Assembly: GCF_000430785.1 (NCBI RefSeq)
Contig: NZ_KE387252.1
Location: forward strand, 1-53,875
Reading direction: 5' to 3'
Source of the DNA: Ectobacillus panaciterrae DSM 19096
GTDB taxonomy: Bacteria; Bacillota; Bacilli; Bacillales; Bacillaceae_G
Length of the DNA stretch: 53,875 bases
Numbering within the stretch: the first letter of the stretch is position 1; the number at the start of each line of letters is the position of its first letter. Made by a program: the position numbers and the translations under genes. The notes below the pieces were generated by a model that was not told the origin of the DNA, ran no database searches, and saw only the letters and a list, made by a program, of their open reading frames with translations. Of this stretch, positions 23,546 through 32,624 are shown one piece after another.

Positions 23546-25177
23546 CTACATTTCTAGTGGGGGCTTTTTCGCACCGGAACCGCTTTGTGTGAATGTCGAC
23601 GTTTTGCTTCTCACAGTGATGTCCCATACAACTTTAACAAGGTAAATAGAGAAAACAACATTCAAAAGTGAAGTAATGATTAGCGTAAAATTATAAGGTA
23701 CGCCCGCCGGCCCATTGAACATCCCATAGAAAACCGCATAGATATTGATAAAAATAGTAGCGCTGAATCCTGCGGCTAACCAAAGCAATCTTTTGTCCCT
23801 AAGATAGATAAAAGCGAATAGGGACAGGGCAGCGGCCGGAAACAAGTACCTTTCGTGCATGCTGGTTGAAAACGTAAATACACCAGTAATTTGAAGAAGC
23901 GCCGCGATAGAAGCAAATTTTGCGCTACGTCCTTTTATATAGATGAACCACGAAAAAGCGGTAACTATGATAATAAAAATCATGCCCCACGTATGATAAC
24001 TGAATACAAACAGCGTAGACGTATCCTGCTTATAATTTGCTCCGAGAAGACTGTAGAAGTTGAATCCATTCACAGAGGCATATGGATATTCCCCGATTGT
24101 GCTGGAAAAGAGTTTAAAAATCCAAAACGGTCCTTGATGAAAAGAAAAAGGAAGAATCACGGCCAGCGCAGTGCCCAAACCGGCTGCAGCCGCTGTCAAA
24201 AAGCATTTTACACTTTTCAATCTCACCAGCTCAAAGAAAAGCACGGGGAGAAAAATGATTCCTTGCGGCTTCATGAGCACAGCTGCTGCAAAAAACACGC
24301 CGGACAAAAACACCTTATTCTCAGATAGCATAAATACTGCCAAAACAACAATTAACGTAAAAAATGAATCGACCTGTCCCCAAAAAGTGGAATTAATAAA
24401 AATAGCCGGATTAAAGGCATAAAATGCCGATATCAAAAGGCTGAATTCCAAAGGGAGATACTTGACAGCCAACCTGTAGACCAAGTATGCAGTTGCAATA
24501 TCTGCCAATATGGACGGCAATTTTAAAAGCAGAGTAAAATAAGAGTTCATGGCAGGAACAGACGCAATTTTACCTACTATAAATAAAATATAAATATAGA
24601 AAGGAGGATAATCGCTGGAACCGTTTATATAAAATCCAGTAAGACCTTTTGCCGCGGAAGTTGCCCAGTTTTTAAAAAGATTGATGTCAGGATGCCCCCC
24701 TATCCATGGGGCGGCAGCGATTCTCAAGAAAAGCCCAACTCCCAATAAGGTCCACAATAACGCCTTTTTATTACTCTGCCGGATTTTGATGTTTTTGTTA
24801 GCAAACAGGTAGTAAGCGACAGCAAATAAGCCAAAAAATAGCACGCTGTATACGGCAAGGGATGTTGCGTACTTTGTGCCTGAATTTGCAGTGTGTCTAA
24901 ACATATTCCCATTCGGTGAAGGCATATTTTCTCTAGGAGGAGCCTTTTCTCCAGGTGAATTTTTGGACGGGAACTCCCTATTTGGAGGAACTTGATTTGT
25001 GTCATTGGAGAAAATGTTTCTCCCTTCCTGGAAACCTTGCTGCGGCATATTATTTGGCATAGATGCAGAACTGCCATGATAATTCCAGATGGAATAAAAA
25101 CTCAATAAAATCGTGGTAAAAAGGATCAGGAACAAACCTATTTTAAGCTTATTATCTTTGAATATCGACATTTGCAT
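23546..25177 (-). CDS. GT-C type membrane glycosyltransferase (543 aa)
   Basis: A polytopic enzyme with about eleven membrane helices. The first extracytoplasmic loop (about 35-100) is rich in Pro, Asn and Gly (NNMPQQGFQEGRN, PPRENMPSPNGN). After it come IGGHPDINLFKNWATSAAKG and SSDYPPFYIY, an arrangement typical of polyprenyl-phosphate sugar-dependent mannosyltransferase-like GT-C enzymes, where Asp/Glu of the first luminal loop is catalytic. It ends the cluster, just after the DedA gene. It probably transfers a lipid-linked sugar to a wall polymer or protein outside the membrane. Confidence 0.78.
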   Translation of the reverse strand: MQMSIFKDNKLKIGLFLILFTTILLSFYSIWNYHGSSASMPNNMPQQGFQEGRNIFSNDTNQVPPNREFPSKNSPGEKAPPRENMPSPNGNMFRHTANSGTKYATSLAVYSVLFFGLFAVAYYLFANKNIKIRQSNKKALLWTLLGVGLFLRIAAAPWIGGHPDINLFKNWATSAAKGLTGFYINGSSDYPPFYIYILFIVGKIASVPAMNSYFTLLLKLPSILADIATAYLVYRLAVKYLPLEFSLLISAFYAFNPAIFINSTFWGQVDSFFTLIVVLAVFMLSENKVFLSGVFFAAAVLMKPQGIIFLPVLFFELVRLKSVKCFLTAAAAGLGTALAVILPFSFHQGPFWIFKLFSSTIGEYPYASVNGFNFYSLLGANYKQDTSTLFVFSYHTWGMIFIIIVTAFSWFIYIKGRSAKFASIAALLQITGVFTFSTSMHERYLFPAAALSLFAFIYLRDKRLLWLAAGFSATIFINIYAVFYGMFNGPAGVPYNFTLIITSLLNVVFSIYLVKVVWDITVRSKTSTFTQSGSGAKKPPLEM

Positions 25178-25211
25178 TGTACTCCTCTTCTTTTGATTAC
25201 CTTCTTTCTAA

Positions 25212-25844
25212 TCAGTATGAACTCTCCTTATCTCTACGTTTCTGTCCTATTGTACTTATATTTTTTCGTATTCGTTTAATAGCAATGTAAAGTACAATAA
25301 GAGTAACCGCGATTATGGCAGCTGGTTTTGTATAGACCCCTGCCACTTCCTCAATATTTCCCCAGTGACTTCCTAAGGTTTCTCCTAAATAAATGAATAA
25401 AATAGACCAGGGAATCATAGCGATCAGGGTCAAGAGGGTAAATCGTGAAAAGGACATCTTCGCAATGCCGGCTGGAACCGAGATAGCATGTCGAACTACA
25501 GGAATAAAACGCGCCGTTAAAACAACGCCCGATCCATACTTATGAAACCAATTTTCTGCTCTATTCAAGTGATGCGGTTGAATCAATAAGTATTTCCCGT
25601 ACTTTTGAAGAAATGGTCTTCCTCCATAAGAACCGATCCAATATAAGAACCATTGGGCCACGGTTCCTCCTATGAGTCCTGCTATTACAGCGCCGCTAAA
25701 ATGAATTGTTCCTTGCGATACCATGTATCCCCCGTACGCTAATACGATTTCGCTGGGGATAATTTCAATCATTAAACCTAAGCCAATTCCAAGATAACCC
25801 AGGCTTGTGAACCACATTAAAATATCCGTCGTGACGCTTCCCAT
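25212..25844 (-). CDS. DedA family membrane protein
   Basis: A 210-residue DedA/SNARE-associated protein. Signature parts are EIIPSEIVLAYGGYMVSQG, GSYGGRPFLQKYGKY, and ARFIPVVRHAISVPAGIAKM with the conserved F-x-x-x-x-R-x-x-x-x-PAG element. Some DedA proteins (UptA in B. subtilis) recycle undecaprenyl phosphate across the membrane. Placed among Und-P-sugar genes, carrier recycling is a sensible role here. AAAGGAG precedes the ATG. Confidence 0.87.
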   Translation of the reverse strand: MGSVTTDILMWFTSLGYLGIGLGLMIEIIPSEIVLAYGGYMVSQGTIHFSGAVIAGLIGGTVAQWFLYWIGSYGGRPFLQKYGKYLLIQPHHLNRAENWFHKYGSGVVLTARFIPVVRHAISVPAGIAKMSFSRFTLLTLIAMIPWSILFIYLGETLGSHWGNIEEVAGVYTKPAAIIAVTLIVLYIAIKRIRKNISTIGQKRRDKESSY

Positions 25845-25925
25845 CTCAAGCTCCTTTCATTTCTTGAAAAAATCGCCAGAAAAATTCTCTACTGACTTTA
25901 GGTGTCTTATTTCTCTTTCTTTTCC

Positions 25926-26930
25926 CTACAATCTGATTCTACTTTTATAACCATTAGGATGAGTCGAATGCCAATTCCAAGCGCTTTGAAGAATGGTAGC
26001 CAGATCACTGTAGTGAGGTTGCCACCCTAGATGTTCCTGCAGTTTAGTGCTGTCGGCCACTAACACAGGCGGATCCCCATCTCTTCTCGAGCCGATTCGT
26101 TTGGCAATCTTCCTCTGCGTCACTTGTTCAGCTTTGTCAATAATATCAGACACGGAATATCCAGAGCCCGTCCCGACATTATATATGTTTTGTTGAATCT
26201 CACCTTTTTGAAGAGCCTTCAAGGCCTCTATATGCGCTTGAGCCAAGTCTAAAACATGGATATAATCTCGAATACACGTGCCATCTGTTGTGGGATAATC
26301 ATTTCCATAAATTGAAATCCCCTCCCGTTGTCCTAAGGCTGTTTGCAATACGAGAGGGATCAAATGGCTTTCTGGTTCATGGTCTTCTCCTAATACTCCA
26401 TCAATAGATGCTCCCGACGCATTAAAATAACGAAGAGCGATCCATTTCACATCATGAGCTTTTCCTACCCAGTGCAAGTATTTCTCAATCATTAATTTGG
26501 ATTCTCCGTATGGATTGACAGGCAATACAGAAGCCGTTTCTGAGATTGGGTTGCTATCAGCTATGCCATAAACGGCTGCGGTAGAGGAAAATACAATGCG
26601 CTTGACCTCATTCTGGATCAAGTTTTCAAAAAAAGCACAAGATTTCATTGTATTTTCCCGAAAGTATAATTCGGGTTGGTATATAGATTCAGATACTAAG
26701 CTTTTCGCTGCAAAATGAATCACTGATTCAATCTGATGCCGCTCTATAATCTCCTGCACAAGCTGATGGTCTGCAATGTCCCCTTCGTAAAAATAGGGAG
26801 TCTGTATCGCTTCTCGATGCCCTGTCGATAAATTATCGAGTACGACAACTTTTGTACCTTGCTTCAGTAATTCTTGTACAGTATGGCTCCCGATGTAGCC
26901 GGCTCCTCCTGTTACCAGCACTGTGCTCAT
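25926..26930 (-). CDS. galE: UDP-glucose 4-epimerase
   Basis: A 334-residue extended SDR enzyme. NAD-binding GGAGYIGSHT (8-17), FSSTAAVYG (114-122) and the catalytic YGESK (Y141, K145) are present, followed by YFNASGA and RDGDPPVLVAD in the sugar-binding region. It interconverts UDP-glucose and UDP-galactose (or the N-acetyl forms). Its ATG overlaps the galU stop by 4 bp. It supplies the alternative sugar donor for the cluster. Confidence 0.93.
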   Translation of the reverse strand: MSTVLVTGGAGYIGSHTVQELLKQGTKVVVLDNLSTGHREAIQTPYFYEGDIADHQLVQEIIERHQIESVIHFAAKSLVSESIYQPELYFRENTMKSCAFFENLIQNEVKRIVFSSTAAVYGIADSNPISETASVLPVNPYGESKLMIEKYLHWVGKAHDVKWIALRYFNASGASIDGVLGEDHEPESHLIPLVLQTALGQREGISIYGNDYPTTDGTCIRDYIHVLDLAQAHIEALKALQKGEIQQNIYNVGTGSGYSVSDIIDKAEQVTQRKIAKRIGSRRDGDPPVLVADSTKLQEHLGWQPHYSDLATILQSAWNWHSTHPNGYKSRIRL

Positions 26931-27817
26931 ACTCTCATCTCCTTTTCAATCTCGCGTTTTAGTAAATTCTCCAGATAAGTGAGAAATTGGGGGCGCAGGT
27001 CCTCTCGCTGCAATCCCATCTCTGTTATTGCCTTTATATAACCAAATTTATCTCCAATATCATAGCGACTACCCGCTAATTCTAATGCTAGAAGCCCTTC
27101 TTGTTGACAGATTTCTCGTAATGCATCTGTTAACTGAATTTCATTGCCGGCTCCTCTATTGATTTTTTGTAAAATGGAGAAGATAGAAGGTTTTAAAATG
27201 TATCTCCCCATAACCGCAACATTAGAGGGAGCTTCTTCTAGAGAAGGTTTTTCAATCAAATCTTGCACGTTATGCAGCCGGCCAAATTGTTCACTCGATG
27301 CGATAATCCCATATTTGTGTACGTCTGAAACTGCTACCTGCTGTACTCCGACTATTTGTTTATCATACTTTTCAAAGGCATGAACCATCTGTTGGAGGGC
27401 AGGCGGATCTGACACCATAATATCGTCTCCTAAAAGAACGGCAAATGGTTCATTTCCTATAAAATGTTGTGCGCATAACACCGCATGACCTAACCCTAAT
27501 GGTTCTTTTTGACGAACATAATGAATATTCGCTAAATTCGAAATATCCTTAATCTCTTTTAACAACTCAATCTTTCCTTTTTCCTCAAGCGTCTGTTCTA
27601 ATTCGACAGATTTATCAAAATGATCTTCAATAGATTTTTTATTTCGTCCTGTCACAAAAATAATATTTTCAATTCCAGCTTGAACAGCTTCTTCGACAAT
27701 ATATTGAACGGCTGGTTTGTCCACAATCAGTAACATTTCTTTCGGTTGCGCTTTGGTAGCCGGTAAAAATCGAGTTCCTAATCCGGCTACTGGAATAACG
27801 GCTTTTTTTACTTTCAT
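26927..27817 (-). CDS. galU: UTP-glucose-1-phosphate uridylyltransferase
   Basis: A 296-residue GalU/GtaB enzyme that makes UDP-glucose. Seen are AGLGTRFLPATKAQPKEML (nucleotide-binding loop), FVTGRNKKSIEDHFD, LLGDDIMV (metal-binding) and LAGSRYDIGDKFGY. It overlaps galE and the GtrA gene by 4 bp on each side, so the three are one translational unit. A second housekeeping copy may exist elsewhere in the genome. Confidence 0.93.
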   Translation of the reverse strand: MKVKKAVIPVAGLGTRFLPATKAQPKEMLLIVDKPAVQYIVEEAVQAGIENIIFVTGRNKKSIEDHFDKSVELEQTLEEKGKIELLKEIKDISNLANIHYVRQKEPLGLGHAVLCAQHFIGNEPFAVLLGDDIMVSDPPALQQMVHAFEKYDKQIVGVQQVAVSDVHKYGIIASSEQFGRLHNVQDLIEKPSLEEAPSNVAVMGRYILKPSIFSILQKINRGAGNEIQLTDALREICQQEGLLALELAGSRYDIGDKFGYIKAITEMGLQREDLRPQFLTYLENLLKREIEKEMRV

Positions 27818-28221
27818 ATGTGGTCCCTTCTTTCTTTTGGATGTTCAGTAAAAACCCAGAGACGGGTTCCGATAAAATTCACAACCACTCCGATCGCAGT
27901 CGTACACAATTTACTGATCAGCATCGGCCATCCCGCATGCTGATAGAGAATAATCAGCAATCCTGATGTGATGCCCAAGGTGATAAGATTTACTCCTGTA
28001 AATTTTAAAAATTCACGTTGATTAACCTTTTCTTTCCGTTGAAACGTCCAGGAACGGTTGAGAATATAGCTGTTGAGGACGCCGCTTCCATACGAGATAC
28101 ATTGAGCAAGCAAGTAAGGAATCCCCGCATACGTTAAAAGTGTAAAAATAGCGATATCAATTCCTGTATTGAGAATCCCTACGATCCCAAATTTTATAAA
28201 GGGAAGAAGCTTATTAGCCAT
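27814..28221 (-). CDS. GtrA family membrane protein (lipid-linked sugar flippase)
   Basis: A 135-residue, four-helix GtrA/GtcA protein: FIKFGIVGILNTGIDIAIFT, SYILNRSWTFQ (a conserved loop), KFTGVNLITLGITSGL and IGTRLWVF. GtrA proteins move polyprenyl-phosphate sugars to the outer face. The start at 28221 (MANKLLPF) overlaps the GT2 gene by 8 bp; a longer reading exists but would lie inside GT2 and adds a hydrophilic extension. Confidence 0.85.
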   Translation of the reverse strand: MANKLLPFIKFGIVGILNTGIDIAIFTLLTYAGIPYLLAQCISYGSGVLNSYILNRSWTFQRKEKVNQREFLKFTGVNLITLGITSGLLIILYQHAGWPMLISKLCTTAIGVVVNFIGTRLWVFTEHPKERRDHI

Positions 28222-29191
28222 GTTTGACGCTGCCCTGTACCTTTCTCGATTTCGGCTCCATCCCATAACATTCTCGTACAATGTAGAGCGGGCGATCTTT
28301 CGTCTCATCATAAATTCGGCCAATATACTCTCCTATGACTCCGAGGAGGAGAAGCACAATCCCGCTAAAGAGCAGCTGAATGATAATAATAGAGGCCCAT
28401 CCCGTTACAGTGCTATCGGTAAATAGCTTTAAATACAGCACCACGAGCATGTAGATAAAGCCTGCGAGGGAAAGAAGTCCCCCGGTATAAGTGGCAAGCT
28501 TCAACGGTTTATAGGAAAACGAGGTCATCCCGTCCATGGATAGCTTCAACATTTTCTTCAAGGGGTACTTAGTTTCGCCCGCTAACCGCTCATCGCGTGT
28601 ATACTCAACGGCAGTTTGACGGAAGCCCACCCAGCTTACCAACCCGCGAACGAAGCGGTTTTTTTCTGGAATCCTTTTCATTTCTTCGCATACTTTGCGG
28701 TCTATTAAGCGGAAATCTCCTGTATCAAGTGGAATATCAATGTCCGTAGAAGCGCGCAATAAGCGGTAAAAAAGAGCTGCTGTTTGCTTTTTAAAAAATG
28801 TTTCCCCCTTCCGCTGTGTTCGTTTCGCATAGACTACGTCATATCCTTCTTTCCATTTCTCAATCATCTTTAAGATGAGTTCCGGGGGATCTTGCAAATC
28901 AGCATCTATAATGACAATCGCATCCCCGGCAGCATAGTCCATTCCTGCGGTAATGGCAATTTGATGGCCGAAGTTTCGCGAAAAATCAATTAGCTTTACC
29001 GATTGATCTATACCGCTACATTCTTTTAAAATGGAGACCGTTTCATCGCGGCTTCCGTCATTCACAAAGAGAAGCTCGTATCCTTCTCCTGTAGAATCCA
29101 TGACTCGCTTCAGTCGTTTATAGGTTTCATAGATCACTTCCTCCTCGTTATATACGGGGATAACAATTGAATATTTCACATGTGCAGACAT
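28214..29191 (-). CDS. GT2 family polyprenyl-phosphate glycosyltransferase
   Basis: A 325-residue GtrB/CsbB-like enzyme. The catalytic domain has SIVIPVYNEEEVIYET, FVNDGSRDET and DADLQD (96-101); two C-terminal membrane helices follow (TYTGGLLSLAGFIYMLVVLY and IIIQLLFSGIVLLLLGVIG). It attaches glucose or galactose from UDP-sugar to undecaprenyl phosphate at the inner face. GAAGGAGGAG precedes the ATG at 29191. With the adjacent GtrA and GT-C genes it makes a standard three-component set. Confidence 0.9.
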   Translation of the reverse strand: MSAHVKYSIVIPVYNEEEVIYETYKRLKRVMDSTGEGYELLFVNDGSRDETVSILKECSGIDQSVKLIDFSRNFGHQIAITAGMDYAAGDAIVIIDADLQDPPELILKMIEKWKEGYDVVYAKRTQRKGETFFKKQTAALFYRLLRASTDIDIPLDTGDFRLIDRKVCEEMKRIPEKNRFVRGLVSWVGFRQTAVEYTRDERLAGETKYPLKKMLKLSMDGMTSFSYKPLKLATYTGGLLSLAGFIYMLVVLYLKLFTDSTVTGWASIIIIQLLFSGIVLLLLGVIGEYIGRIYDETKDRPLYIVRECYGMEPKSRKVQGSVKHG

Positions 29192-29235
29192 AATAACTCC
29201 TCCTTCTTTGCTCATTCTCGTTATTTTTCAAGGCA

Positions 29236-29257
29236 ACGGGAGAGAAAACTCTCCCGT
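29236..29257. repeat. Hairpin between the GT39 and GT2 genes
   Basis: ACGGGAGAG and CTCTCCCGT pair around a 4-nt loop. It lacks a U-run. It may reduce read-through or stabilise the upstream mRNA part. Confidence 0.5.
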
Positions 29258-29262
29258 CCCTA

Positions 29263-31356
29263 TTATCCTTGATACACATACAGCTTCTGTGATTGTTTCA
29301 TACCGAACGGCTGTTGATTATCTGTTTGCTGGGAAGACTGCCATTCGCTGCTTGGAACCTCTTTACAATTCTTTTGAATCCATGCGTTAACCTCCTGGTT
29401 GCCTCTACCCTGACCGGAAATCAAGAAATACTTGACTTTGCCTGCCTTCACCATCTTCTCAAGCTTCGCAGGAGTCAAGGCAGGGTCGCTTCCTGAGAAT
29501 CCACCCATCGCCATTACCGTATAATTCGTATTCAGCATAATAGAAGTCGCTTCCTGCGTACTTTCTGTAGCGAGGATGAATGTTTCGCCATTATAGTGCT
29601 TTTCTAAATACGTGAGCAACTGCTGATTCACTTGCGATCCCATTCGGCCGTCTTTTTGATTGGCCCCGGCTCCCGTTGCAGAACCGCCTTGTTGGCTTTG
29701 GTTTGGTCCCGCTCCCATCATAGGACCGTTGCCTCCCATAGGACCGCCTCCCATACCGTGTGCGTTTGGTCCCGCAATAGGAGTAGCACTATTGCCTCCC
29801 TCTAAGATAGTCGAAAGCGTCCAGTAGAACGGGAAGATAAGCAATGCCAGTACACCGGCCAGAGACAAGTAATATGCTGCTTTTTCACGTTGACGCATAA
29901 TAACGAGAAGAGCAGACAGGGAAAGCCCTAAAACAATCGGTACCGCGATCCAGCCTGCTGCGATCGCGCTGCTGTTTTCATATAAAACCAACGCTTCGAA
30001 TAAGGAAGTAGCGAATACGGAAGCAGGCAGCAGCCAGCTTTGCCAGCCTTGTTTTTCTTTATACAATCCCCATAACGCCATCCAGCCGATTCCAGTTAAT
30101 GCCGCAATCGCCGGACCCATCATGCTGAGGTAATACTGATGGAAGAATTTTGCGATACTAAAGAACACCATCATCGGAAGCAGCCACGCCAACCAAAATG
30201 CCGTAAACTTATGCTGCATCGTGAACTCTCGCTTTTTCCAGAAGGATGCAAACACACCGACAACCGCAAAGAGAGTAAATGGCAGCAGCCAGCTCGTCTG
30301 ACCGGACAGCTCTTTTGAGAATAATCGTGCTACACCCGGAGTTCCTGTTCCGAACATACCGCTCGAACCGCCTTGTTTGCCGTCACCTTGTCCTCCAAAG
30401 GATGGAGGCCCCCCATTTCCGGATTGGTTCGGCATATTGCTGCCATTCATAGAAGGCGGCCCTTGCTGAGTACCATCATTGCCGCTTCCAGACTGTCCCT
30501 TATTGCTTGTACCTTGGTTATTTGCAGGAGGAGTGCCCTGTGGAGCTTTTCCAGATCCGTTACCGCCTTGATTTCCTGTCAGCCTGGAAATTCCATTGTA
30601 TCCAAGCGCCAGCTCTAGAACAGAGTTCGTCTGGCTGCTTCCGATATAAGGCCGTTTATCTTTAGAAATTGAGTCTACAATCGTCGCCCAAGAAAAAGAA
30701 ACAGCTGCTAATAAGACGGTAGCTATAGCCAACTGAGCGATTCGTTTTTTCCAATTTGTTTTCACAGCGATAAAATAAAACAGATAGAAAGCTGGCAATA
30801 CCATGTAAGCTTGAAGCATCTTGATATTAAATCCTACCCCTACTAAAACAAAGCTCAATATCAGCCAGCCGATTTTTTGCTTCTCCACCGATTTCATCAA
30901 TGCCCATGTAGCGGTTAATAATGTTACGATAAGAATGCTATCAACGTTATTTGTACGAACTACAGCAACAAAGATAGGAGTACAGGACAATATTAAACTC
31001 GATAGTAAAGCGGCTCCACGGCCGAATTTAGGTTTTACAATGATATACATAAGCCAAACTGAGATGACTCCTGCTAACGCTTCCGGCAAAAGCACACTAA
31101 AGTCGCTTAATCCAAATATAGAGGCACTTAGTGTTTGAATCCATAACGCGACAGGCGGCTTATCCACGGTAATAAATCCAGCCGGATCAAAGGATGCATA
31201 GAAAAAGGCATGGAAGTTCTTTAACATACTTTTAACCGCAGCGGTATAGTATGTGTTTGTTCCTGCATCCTGCAACTGATAAAAATTTAGAAAAATAGAT
31301 AGAACGATAATTCCTAATAAGAGAAAGTCAATACTTCCTTTAAACTTCAGTTTCAT
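29263..31356 (-). CDS. GT39-like membrane glycosyltransferase (YkcB/ArnT-like, 697 aa)
   Basis: A large GT-C enzyme: TTVDKPP-type loop (AGFITVDKPPVALWIQ, about 59-74) follows helix 1, then about twelve helices. Two extracytoplasmic loops are low-complexity Gly/Asn/Gln/Pro/Ser, at about 265-345 and 525-570 (GMGGGPMGGNGPMMGAG). The C-terminal soluble part (about 580-697) holds ETFILATESTQEA and YFLISGQGRG. AAAAGGAG precedes the ATG. First gene of the cluster, divergent from the two-component system. It likely uses an undecaprenyl-phosphate sugar outside the membrane; the acceptor is unknown. Confidence 0.85.
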   Translation of the reverse strand: MKLKFKGSIDFLLLGIIVLSIFLNFYQLQDAGTNTYYTAAVKSMLKNFHAFFYASFDPAGFITVDKPPVALWIQTLSASIFGLSDFSVLLPEALAGVISVWLMYIIVKPKFGRGAALLSSLILSCTPIFVAVVRTNNVDSILIVTLLTATWALMKSVEKQKIGWLILSFVLVGVGFNIKMLQAYMVLPAFYLFYFIAVKTNWKKRIAQLAIATVLLAAVSFSWATIVDSISKDKRPYIGSSQTNSVLELALGYNGISRLTGNQGGNGSGKAPQGTPPANNQGTSNKGQSGSGNDGTQQGPPSMNGSNMPNQSGNGGPPSFGGQGDGKQGGSSGMFGTGTPGVARLFSKELSGQTSWLLPFTLFAVVGVFASFWKKREFTMQHKFTAFWLAWLLPMMVFFSIAKFFHQYYLSMMGPAIAALTGIGWMALWGLYKEKQGWQSWLLPASVFATSLFEALVLYENSSAIAAGWIAVPIVLGLSLSALLVIMRQREKAAYYLSLAGVLALLIFPFYWTLSTILEGGNSATPIAGPNAHGMGGGPMGGNGPMMGAGPNQSQQGGSATGAGANQKDGRMGSQVNQQLLTYLEKHYNGETFILATESTQEATSIMLNTNYTVMAMGGFSGSDPALTPAKLEKMVKAGKVKYFLISGQGRGNQEVNAWIQKNCKEVPSSEWQSSQQTDNQQPFGMKQSQKLYVYQG

Positions 31357-31742
31357 ATTTGGTTTCTACTCCTTTTTTTAAATAGGATTTAATCTTTGAA
31401 AAGTAATCCTTCCTTTCGATTTATGGGTATCTTAATTTGAACATGGAAAGAACAATAGAATCATCGATAAAACATTTTGTATTGCTTCTTTTTTTCGTTG
31501 TATAGCCATATGAATGATTTTTTCGCGCGCGCCTAACTTGAACAGTGTTGCGTATAAAAAGTGCACCTTGAAAGTTCCTTAACTTTTTTCAGTATCCAGT
31601 TAATAATGAGAAACAGGGTCATAAGAAAACAGAATGAAACTTCACATAATACATGTCATCATAGAAGTGATGACCATATTTCTCCTATTCAGGACCTCCA
31701 CTGTTTATTTGACTTTCCATGAGCTTATTATGTAATTTAAAA
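31357..31742. other. Intergenic region between the glycosylation cluster and the two-component system
   Basis: No gene is seen. This part should hold the promoter of the GT39 gene on the minus strand. The regulatory repeats are to its right. Confidence 0.5.
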
Positions 31743-31877
31743 CTGAGATGAACTTGAATATAAACTGAAAATTAGCTGAAAGCTGAGTGTGTAGATTTTA
31801 GTACGAATGTGAAACAAATTATGGAAAGATTCATAAATTTTCAGCTTATTTTCAGTTCTCACTCAGACCAGTTTCAG
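31743..31877. promoter_or_regulatory. Mirrored arrays of CTGAAA half-sites (candidate response-regulator sites)
   Basis: Forward half-sites start at 31743 (CTGAGA), 31765 and 31776 (CTGAAA). Reverse half-sites TTTCAG start at 31839, 31850 and 31872. Spacing is 22 then 11 bp in the first group and 11 then 22 in the second, a mirror image. OmpR-type regulators bind direct repeats one helical turn apart, so this suits the regulator encoded 64 bp downstream. Confidence 0.6.
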
Positions 31878-31940
31878 CTGAAAACGAATAATTAGAAATA
31901 TAACAGAGATAAATAATATGAAATAAGAGGAGGCAATCTG

Positions 31941-32624
31941 ATGCACCAGATTAAAGGGGTTAAGATTCTGCTCGTGGATGATGAACCAGCTATCTTACAA
32001 TTTTTAGAACTTGGAATGCAAAATGAAGGGTTTGATGTACAAACTGCACAAGAAGGTTTGACAGCCGTCAATCTCGCTAAGCAATTCCAGCCGCATGTTG
32101 CCATACTTGATGTCATGATGCCGGGCATGGATGGATTTGAAGTATGCAAAATGCTTAAAAAGATAGGAAACATCGCTGTGATTATGCTAACAGCCAAGGA
32201 AGAAGTTGATGATCGAGTGAAAGGGCTCACCCTCGGAGCCGATGATTATATGGTTAAACCTTTCAGCTTTGAAGAATTGTTGGCTCGCATCCATGCAAGG
32301 ATCCGAAACCAATTTCCTAATTTATTAGAAGAAGTTGTCATCGGTCCATTTCGTATCGACGATCGGCGCAAAGAAATCAGTTTCGATAACCGAATTCTTG
32401 AACTTTCTGCTACCGAATATGAACTCCTTAAATTTTTAGTCATCAATCATGGTCTTGTCCTCAGTAAATCGATGATTTTAGATAAGGTTTGGGGATATGA
32501 TTTCGGTGGGGAAGAAAATATTGTGGAAGTGTATATACGATCTTTAAGAGAGAAGTTGAACGACCGGGAGCGTCTTTTGATTCGCACCCTGCGTGGTGCT
32601 GGTTATCGGGTAGATATTTCATGA
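31941..32624 (+). CDS. OmpR/PhoB family response regulator
   Basis: A 227-residue regulator. The receiver domain has acidic pocket VDDEPA, phosphorylation site D57 in AILDVMMPGMDG, the TAKEE threonine region and DYMVKPF lysine. The C-terminal winged helix (about 130-225) includes LSATEYELLKFLV and VEVYIRSLREKL. GAGG lies 9 nt before the ATG. It overlaps the kinase gene by 4 bp. Adjacent repeats suggest autoregulation and control of the divergent cluster. Confidence 0.93.
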   Translation: MHQIKGVKILLVDDEPAILQFLELGMQNEGFDVQTAQEGLTAVNLAKQFQPHVAILDVMMPGMDGFEVCKMLKKIGNIAVIMLTAKEEVDDRVKGLTLGADDYMVKPFSFEELLARIHARIRNQFPNLLEEVVIGPFRIDDRRKEISFDNRILELSATEYELLKFLVINHGLVLSKSMILDKVWGYDFGGEENIVEVYIRSLREKLNDRERLLIRTLRGAGYRVDIS

